From NCBI GenBank assembly GCA_011037195.1, contig JAAEAF010006974.1, positions 1-64,000 on the forward strand: a DNA stretch of 64,000 bases, given 5' to 3'. Source of the DNA: Triatoma infestans (taxonomy: Eukaryota; Arthropoda; Insecta; Hemiptera; Reduviidae). A program made the position numbers and the translations under genes. Within the stretch, counting starts at the first letter, position 1. Every line of letters begins with the position of its first letter. This document shows, piece after piece, positions 57,650 to 64,000 of this stretch. Below the pieces are notes generated by a model. The model was not told the origin of the DNA. It ran no database searches and saw only the letters and a program-made list of their open reading frames with translations.

Positions 57650-58340
57650 ATTCCGGATAGATTCCCGGTCTTAGTCTAGGCATTATCTGGTATGTTAATA
57701 TGGTTGCCATCTGTCCATCACAAAGTATGTCCCATCTTGAAATATAAACTTCTATCTTATTTGCATCCGACAAAAGGAAGTCCGGTCCTAAACCAATGGT
57801 AGATTTAGATTCAGATTTTCCGCTCCGGCTGGGTTATACTCCGGCACCGCAGCTATCATAGGCTTATTGAGCCATACCCGAATTTCTAGTACGTGGACCA
57901 TTCCCTCCTAAGGTGTTTAAGGGCTTTCACCAGCATCTTTTTGCGTTACTGTCTTCTCAGGTCGCAATGTATCAAAGGTTTCGTATCACAATTTGATTAT
58001 TATTGCTACGCAATCAAAGAGCTGGTGTGAGGCCGTTTCCTTCTCCTCCTCCTGACACAGTCTCCCACAAGGGTTCCGAGCTTAGCCCCACCTTGAACAG
58101 ATGCTTTCTAACCTACCATGACCCATAAATAGCCCTGTTACCAGTCCTTTTACAGTTTTGGCATCATCCTTTTACTGGAGCCCCTGGGCTCCCACCCCAG
58201 AGCGCCTCATGCTCACTCCGGAGCCAATTTCCAATAGCTGGACGGACTGCTCCTCCGGTTATCCCCAGGACGGGCTCTGGACCACAAAACTGAATATTTG
58301 CCCCGTTCCTGAACAGTTGGATCAGCTGTCTTGAACGAAT
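57650..58340 (-). pseudogene. LINE C-terminal remnant
   Basis: In element sense TGLFMGHGRLESICSRWG, stop, then RNPCGRLCQEEEKETASHQLFDC (about 57995-58130; written here as broken pieces). It corresponds to the GHCxLxxHLxxxG...CRxCxEEEETxxHLLxxC region after RNase H in jockey/R1-like LINEs. The His of GHC is retained as GHG. It continues to an AT-rich 3' portion near 57700. Confidence 0.7.
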
Positions 58341-58379
58341 GGTAAGAAAGCATTAAAGCTCGTAAAATTTGTCTATGTT

Positions 58380-60080
58380 ATTTTTTTTTTAAGCTTTTAA
58401 TCCTGTCTTTATGATTGAAAAAAAAACGCCATTTATTTATTTTAATTAAATTAATGATGTAATACAAATAATTACATATTATTAATTAATGAAATTATCC
58501 ATTTTAATTTTGAATTACATTAATTTACAATGAAACTGTGCAGGATTTACGTATGTTTGTATAACTCCACGTATGTAGTTTAGAGGATGATGCTACACAG
58601 TGAGATACAAGCAAACACCCACGGCCTATAGCCATCAATACTAAAGAGAATTTATGGGCGTAGTGGTTTGCATTGACCCTATCAGTCGACCTGCTGCTCA
58701 TGCCTACGTTACCATGGTGATGATTTATTGTAAATTGACGTTACAACTCGATCCATATATTATATATTATATATATATATATAAATCAAGAGATCACCTT
58801 TACCATGCGTACATATATATGAATTCCAGTAGTCTAAGTAGTACTTTGGAAGTTTAGATTTATTTGATTTATGCGATAAAAGGACCAAAGTTTCATAAAA
58901 TCTGAAATGAGGCATTCTTCATTCAGAAGAGAACAAAAAGGAAATATTTTGTAAAACAAGAAGATTTTTCACAAACCAATCTTTGCCTCAAATTTTAGAT
59001 TTCCCTTTTGACAAAATTTTTGGTTGAAAACTGAATTTTGATTATTTAAAAATTTTTTTAACGTAAATATGGGTTCGATTAGCAGGTTGTAAAGGTTCTG
59101 GATTGGTAGGACGATGATGATGACACTCACGTTTTTTGTTTTTTTTTAAGAGTGATGACGTAGCATGGCCTGATATATATGGGCTTGTTTCTTAAAAATC
59201 TATTTAGATTGGCCAAATTGTCTCACGTTGCTTACAGTTTGATGAAAACTTTTAACGAGTAATAGAGCTTTTGACAAAGAGCTGAGTGAAGACAGTTGTT
59301 TACTTCTTGCAAGCTGTTGTTTGATAAAATTCTTAGAGAATTGTATTCCTTGATAATGTTTTGTAGTCGCATAAATGGTGCTTGCAGAATTTTCTGACTT
59401 CTGGTTTTAACTAGCTCTTGGTGGGGGCTAGTCACAGTTTTAGAAAGGAAGATTAGTCTTCAAAAGTTATAGCTTGTAAAATATATGCAAATACTAGCTG
59501 AAGATGAATCTCATTAGAACGAAACGTCCTATTCTGCTCAGTGAAAGAAAAATACTCAGTAAAATTTATAATACCAAGAAGTTATCACTAATGTATCTTT
59601 AATTATAAAAAACTCAACCTCCTTACTAATTCTTAAAAAAATTCTTTAAATACGTAGAATCCCTAAAACATGTATGCTTGTAAACACTCAATTTAAAGCA
59701 AGCCTTTTTTTCCCCCCCCAGAAAATACTAAAAAGAAATAAAATGGCAATGAGAAATATAATTATGGAGAAATAAAGCTTGGGATAATACGTAGATGTCG
59801 TACTCACAAAGTGGTTAGAATTATATTGGGCTATGCTGAGCTATAGTTCTATAGAGGGATATGGGCCTCCATTACTGGTTCTTACATCTGGATTTATATT
59901 GTGTAATTAATTAAGAGAAATTTATAGCAAGGTAAATTTACTATATGCTTCTGTCCACGATCCGCAAAATGCCACTGTTAGCATTATTTTAAGTTTACTG
60001 ATATTTAGTTTGCAATAATTTCACACTTGGTATAAATAATTTTGATAGTGTCTAATCGTAAAAAAAGAAAAGAAAAAATT
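58380..60080. other. AT-rich noncoding with one hairpin module
   Basis: TA microsatellite at 58755-58785. At 59499-59528 the plus strand has CTGAAGATGAATCTCATTAG then AACGAAACGTCC, the same core and GAAAC spacing as at 27500 but with a weak stem. No protein-coding evidence. Confidence 0.4.
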
Positions 60081-60220
60081 ATTCTCGTAGATTAACAAGT
60101 GACAAAATAAAGAATTGGTGTGAGTAACTCAAATGTAAATTATTTAATTAAAAGTAATTTATTTTTGAGTTACTCGAACCATTCCTTTATCTAGTCTTTT
60201 CTGCATCTACGACGAGAACA
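60081..60220. repeat. Imperfect inverted repeat
   Basis: TTCTCGTAGATT...GAGTAACTCAAATGTAAATTA (60083-60145) faces TAATTTATTTTTGAGTTACTCGAAC...CTACGACGAGAA (60152-60219) around a short AT loop. It sits about 50 bp left of a solo LTR. Confidence 0.6.
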
Positions 60221-60263
60221 AACTTTTTTTTTTTACACTTAAAATTTTAGCAAAAATATTATA

Positions 60264-60836
60264 CCACTGAAATGTTATTGGTGTGTTGAGTGTTTGTAGT
60301 AGCATGAGCGGTTTAGTAAAAGGGCTTGTAAGTATATATGTTTAAGAGAGAAGTATTACTAATAAGAAAGTAGTCACCACTGTTAACAATAAATATATTC
60401 TATTGAAATAATAACTACAAGTTATTTGCAAGATATTATAAACTTATTAATATGCACTGATGCTAAGAGAGTGAAAAACAAGTGTTCTGCTTCTGAGTGC
60501 CTACAACAAACTGTCCTAATAAATGATCTAGAATAAAGGCAAATCTTCATCAACGGCATGAGTTTAAGAGAGCGATTCCCCTGAAACAAGTGTTCTGGCT
60601 TTGAAAGCAGAATGCAGACTGTCCAAAAGAATGCCTTCTCTTACAAAACAGTTGGCCAAGTGGCATTGTATTAATTTAACGGATTCTTGTGCCTTTGTTT
60701 CTTGGTTTGCATTGACGTAATAGTTTGTATACCTGGTTCTATCCCCATCACTAAATACACTATTTGAACTATCTAATTTTCACAAAACTATTTTCCAAAA
60801 CTATTATTTATCCATTTCGTTCTTTCACTACACCGC
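60264..60836 (-). mobile_element. Solo LTR related to the 8.4-kb and 18-23 kb LTRs
   Basis: The LTR spans 60268-60832 (565 bp), starting TGAAATGTTATTGG like the gypsy LTRs and ending CACTACA like the 8.4-kb solo LTR. Flanks CCAC and CCGC are a 4-bp duplication with one mismatch. Shared blocks with 8384-8947 include AGTTGGCCAA, GCATTGTATTAA and TTCACTACA; with 18051 they include GAGCGGTTT and TAAGTATATATGTTTAAGAG. Confidence 0.78.
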
Positions 60837-60839
60837 AGC

Positions 60840-63490
60840 CAAAATATTCCAGACTTAAATATTGTAAGCGTTGAATATTTTAAATAGTACAAAAATAAAA
60901 TAAATGAATATTGCAGTTCTAGACGAGAATAGAAACTAGTTTATGTCAGTCAACCTATCAATATTGAAACTTCCCCCCCCCCCAAATACCACATCAATAT
61001 TGAATGAAAAAGTTCTGGAAATCTTGATACAATATTCCCCGGTATTGTTGGGGTGGTTTGGGGGTGGGTGGGCGGCAAAAGTTATTTTAATATAGATACG
61101 ATAAAGGTAGGAGTCATAAGGTTTATTGATTGAATTAGGATTGTGTGAACAAACAGTTAGAGGGGAAAAAACCGACTACGGCTATGGGTGCAAGTCATGC
61201 ACATGCATCACATTCAGTTTTCTTATTTCAAAAATGCTTTCATCATATTCTTCAATGTCTTATCTTGTATATTTTAGTAAGTAATCTATTTCATATTGTA
61301 TAAATATAAACTTTTGCCCAATATATCAAATTGTTTAATTCTGTGTATTATTATTATTATTATTATTATTATTTTTTTTTTAATATTTCATTTAACATTA
61401 TATATCAAGTGATCGGGAATGAGGTAATGTTGTCCATCAAAAGAAATGTGTTATTTTCATGGCGCAAACCATGATATGCGTATTGTGTTCTTGATTCTTG
61501 TTAACCTTTCTCTAACAGAAAGGTGGATATGTCTAAACTGAATCTACAAAGACTTGGAAATTATTTGGTTTCCAAGCCTCATGTTTTTTTTTACATTGTA
61601 TATTGTAGTCAAAGGGCAGCCCGTCTAAAGAAGAACTGGGCGCTATTTGCTCACTGTTATTTTAAGGCCAAAATGTTTATTTTTATGTATTTTTTTTTGT
61701 AGCCATCAAAGAAAATTAAAAAAAAAATTAACACTATCAAAGTAAATTAACAAAGTAAAACTAACCCAATTTACGTTATATTATTTTTGTTTGAGTGCAA
61801 GAACTAAAAGCGTCCGAAAATAAATACTCAAAATAGAGTACAAAAAGTTATGGGAAGATAGAGTTTAGGCAAAAAAATAAAATAAATAAGAGAAGTGAAA
61901 GATAAATAAGTAATTGAAAGAATAAAAAGTAACTCTTTGAAGTGATGATACGAAGACATTGAATGACGCGTATGTGTCGTGAAACATCGTGAAGCAAAAA
62001 TGAAATAAAAATGGCAGTTGCGGCAAAATATTTAGCATTAAGAAGCGTTGGTGATATGTAGTATATTAAAGACGTGGTAATTAACAAAAATGTGAAAATA
62101 GTTGACATATTTACAGATGAAATACACACGAGAAAGGAAGAACTATACACAGATCGTGGGGGAAACTGCGGCAATCACAACTATTTGCTCAAATAAGGCA
62201 CTTTTATGATACAATTAGTAGCGCCCTATGTCGCGAAGGCCTGCAACTAAACGGGGTAGGTTAACAAACTTATCCTTAACCATAGGTTCTCCAGAGAAGA
62301 CTACATGTCTTTTTTACCAAGGAATTTTACCAAGAAATTCCCCATGACAATTTATTCAAAAATTTGTCAAGATCGCATTTACTTCAACCTTTAGAGAGAG
62401 AGAGAGAGAGAAAAAAAAAGAAAGAAGAAGTTTTTGATGGTTTAAACTGAATTTATAGAGTTTAACAATTATAAGTTTATAAACTTCTACCAAATTCGCC
62501 CATAGCTTTAAGGGCTTATATCTTGTGTTTAATCCCCAACTTGGTGTCACTTTATTTTCTTGATTTAATTAAACATATAATCCACAATCTTTTCATTAAA
62601 TCTATGGAGTTAACACTTATACAATTATTAAAGTAATATAGAAGGTAAAGTTGACTGGCTGGTCCTACTGTCAATTATTCTAGATAGAAGGATGATACTT
62701 AGTTTCAAGAAATGTAGAAATTACAAATAAAATATTCTAACTTTATATTATACTCCAATATACTTGGCCTTTCCTAAACTTTATTTTGATATCAATTATT
62801 AATTTGATTTGCAATGACAGTTACCACCTACTTGAGTATTTTAAACAAAGTTCCTTAGTAAGATTAAAATTATAAGTTTCAATTATTATTTTAAAGGATT
62901 CATAGAATGTTGTTATTTAGTTTGATTAACATTTGTTTTAGTTTACTGGACAATGCGGGCAAAGTTGCCTAGAACTGAACGTGCTGTAGCTGACAAATTA
63001 GCAACACACGTTTATATAACCATACCTAAGTTTTTTATTAGCAGATCGAATAGATTTTTTTAAATAGGATAGCTGATTTTTTTTAATTTAAAAACAAAAA
63101 ATAATAATTATTCTAATCTCTTGCTGACTAATTTACTCTAGTATTATACAATTTTAAAGATGTCAGGACAAAATCAATTTGGACAATTATTTGACTCAAT
63201 ATTTACACAACAAATTTATATACAAATAAATCGCTAAAAAAATTTTTTTTTATATAACTCACGAAATCTCAAAACATATATTTTTGGCGCATTTTTTTTT
63301 TCGGTAAACAATTTGACATTTTGAAATAGTTCCACTTTCAGCTGTCGAAATATTTTCTCTCTAGCAGCAATAAAAAATATAGAGAGCTAATAATAAAGGA
63401 ATGTATAAAATAAATCAATAGTTATTCATTTGATAAGAGAATTTTTTTATGGTAATATTATTTTTTTAAGGGGATATGTTCTGCGACCTG
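60840..63490. other. AT-rich noncoding with simple repeats
   Basis: (TTA)n at 61347-61373, (GA)n at 62393-62411, a ten-C run near 60972. The minus-strand frame at 61848-62174 is hydrophobic low complexity and unsupported. Confidence 0.45.
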
Positions 63491-63507
63491 GAAGATCTAT
63501 TGTGCCT

Positions 63508-63607
63508 CCCTCCCCCCCGGAGCCTTCTCAGTGCACTGCCGGGCTCTGAAGAGTGTTCTGTAGCTACAGACAACATTGCCCATCACCGGACAGTGAACTG
63601 TAGGGGA
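63508..63607 (-). mobile_element. SINE type A, cut by an insertion
   Basis: On plus CGGAGCCTTCTCAGTGCACT through CATCACCGGACAGTGAACTG matches 45857-45932. The expected CCTAGGAAGAAA...CTAAGGG head side is missing because a new sequence starting TGTAATGTGATAACC begins at about 63609. Confidence 0.75.
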
Positions 63608-63608
63608 T

Positions 63609-64000
63609 TGTAATGTGATAACCAGAAGGAGTGATAACAAGAAGGAAAATATATAATTTTTAATTATAAAAATTATAACTAGTGGTGCCAGCCAGTCGCT
63701 ATTATTCAGGTCAAGAGCCGCGGTCAGTGCACGGTCAAAGGGACCGCCAAGGACAGGAACCGCCAAAGACACACTGCTTTCAAAAGGGTCATTATACGGT
63801 CAGTATACAGAAGCCGCCTGGCCAATATACAAGGGTCAACAAATCACTCAAAAGACCACCTGGCTACAGTCTTTTGATAACCGCCAATAAACAAACACTC
63901 AAAAGACCGACCACCTGGCTACAGTCTTTTTATAACCGCCAACACCTGTTGCCGACCTAGGGTCAACACACGGCAAGAGATGTTTTAGTGTGACCCGTAA
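63609..64000. mobile_element. Start of an unidentified element, cut by the window end
   Basis: It begins TGTAATGTGATAACCAGAAG directly inside the SINE, consistent with the TG end of an LTR. From about 63690 it is GC-richer and contains a roughly 50-bp imperfect tandem repeat: CTCAAAAGACCACCTGGCTA at about 63847 and CTCAAAAGACCGACCACCTG at about 63898, each followed by CAGTCTTTT and ATAACCGCCAA. The overlapping open frames on both strands here (63497-63772 and 63682-63960) are not supported as genes. The right end lies outside the window. Confidence 0.5.

Overview
This 64 kb window is AT-rich, intron-like animal DNA, almost certainly from an arthropod. The only host coding sequence I can defend is one 156-bp exon (13542-13697, + strand) of a neuroligin-type cholinesterase-like adhesion protein with clean splice sites. 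The rest reads as intron or intergenic DNA filled with transposable-element debris. I see no operons, no bacterial-type promoters or ribosome binding sites, no CRISPR array and no intact rRNA or tRNA gene. The species cannot be named from the sequence alone.

Layout. From 0 to 13 kb there are copies of a 1-kb dispersed repeat with 16-bp terminal inverted repeats (TIRs) and an internal ~290-bp tandem repeat, several tRNA-derived SINEs, and three solo LTRs at 7.3, 8.4 and 12.5 kb. Each of these LTRs has a perfect 4-5 bp target duplication. At 13.5 kb lies the neuroligin exon. From 15 to 17.5 kb there is a decayed LINE RNase H and two related foldback elements. From 18.05 to 23.5 kb there is a complete Ty3/gypsy-like element on the minus strand. 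It has two LTRs, target duplication ATAC, a primer-binding-site-like sequence, a polypurine tract, Gag zinc knuckles and an aspartic protease, but no reverse transcriptase or integrase. In their place is AT-rich filler with arrays of short palindromes and a 51-bp tandem repeat.

From 25 to 28.4 kb there are two large foldback hairpins, one with arms of about 335 bp and a loop of about 19 nt, followed by a LINE RNase H/zinc-knuckle remnant. From 30 to 49 kb there are at least seven LINE remnants on both strands, including an RTE-type copy with a YADD motif, plus SINEs. From 50.9 to 54.7 kb lies a Penelope-like element on the minus strand (RT with YVDD, GIY-YIG endonuclease). It is broken by an in-frame stop and a frameshift and carries two nested insertions, a LINE end and a GC-rich insert with a 12-bp target duplication. 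From 55 to 64 kb there is another LINE end, a solo LTR of the 8.4-kb family, and at the right edge a GC-rich element that interrupts a SINE and runs out of the window.

Most notable pattern. At least seven loci in otherwise unrelated repeats carry one compact RNA-like module: CTGANGA, usually one extra base, a short hairpin (perfect at most loci, imperfect at the Penelope-like locus and weak at 59.5 kb), then GAAAC (GAAAG at one locus). This resembles the conserved core of hammerhead ribozymes, which are known from Penelope-like elements, but with a consistent one-base departure. It sits inside foldback arms and near the 3' end of the Penelope-like copy.
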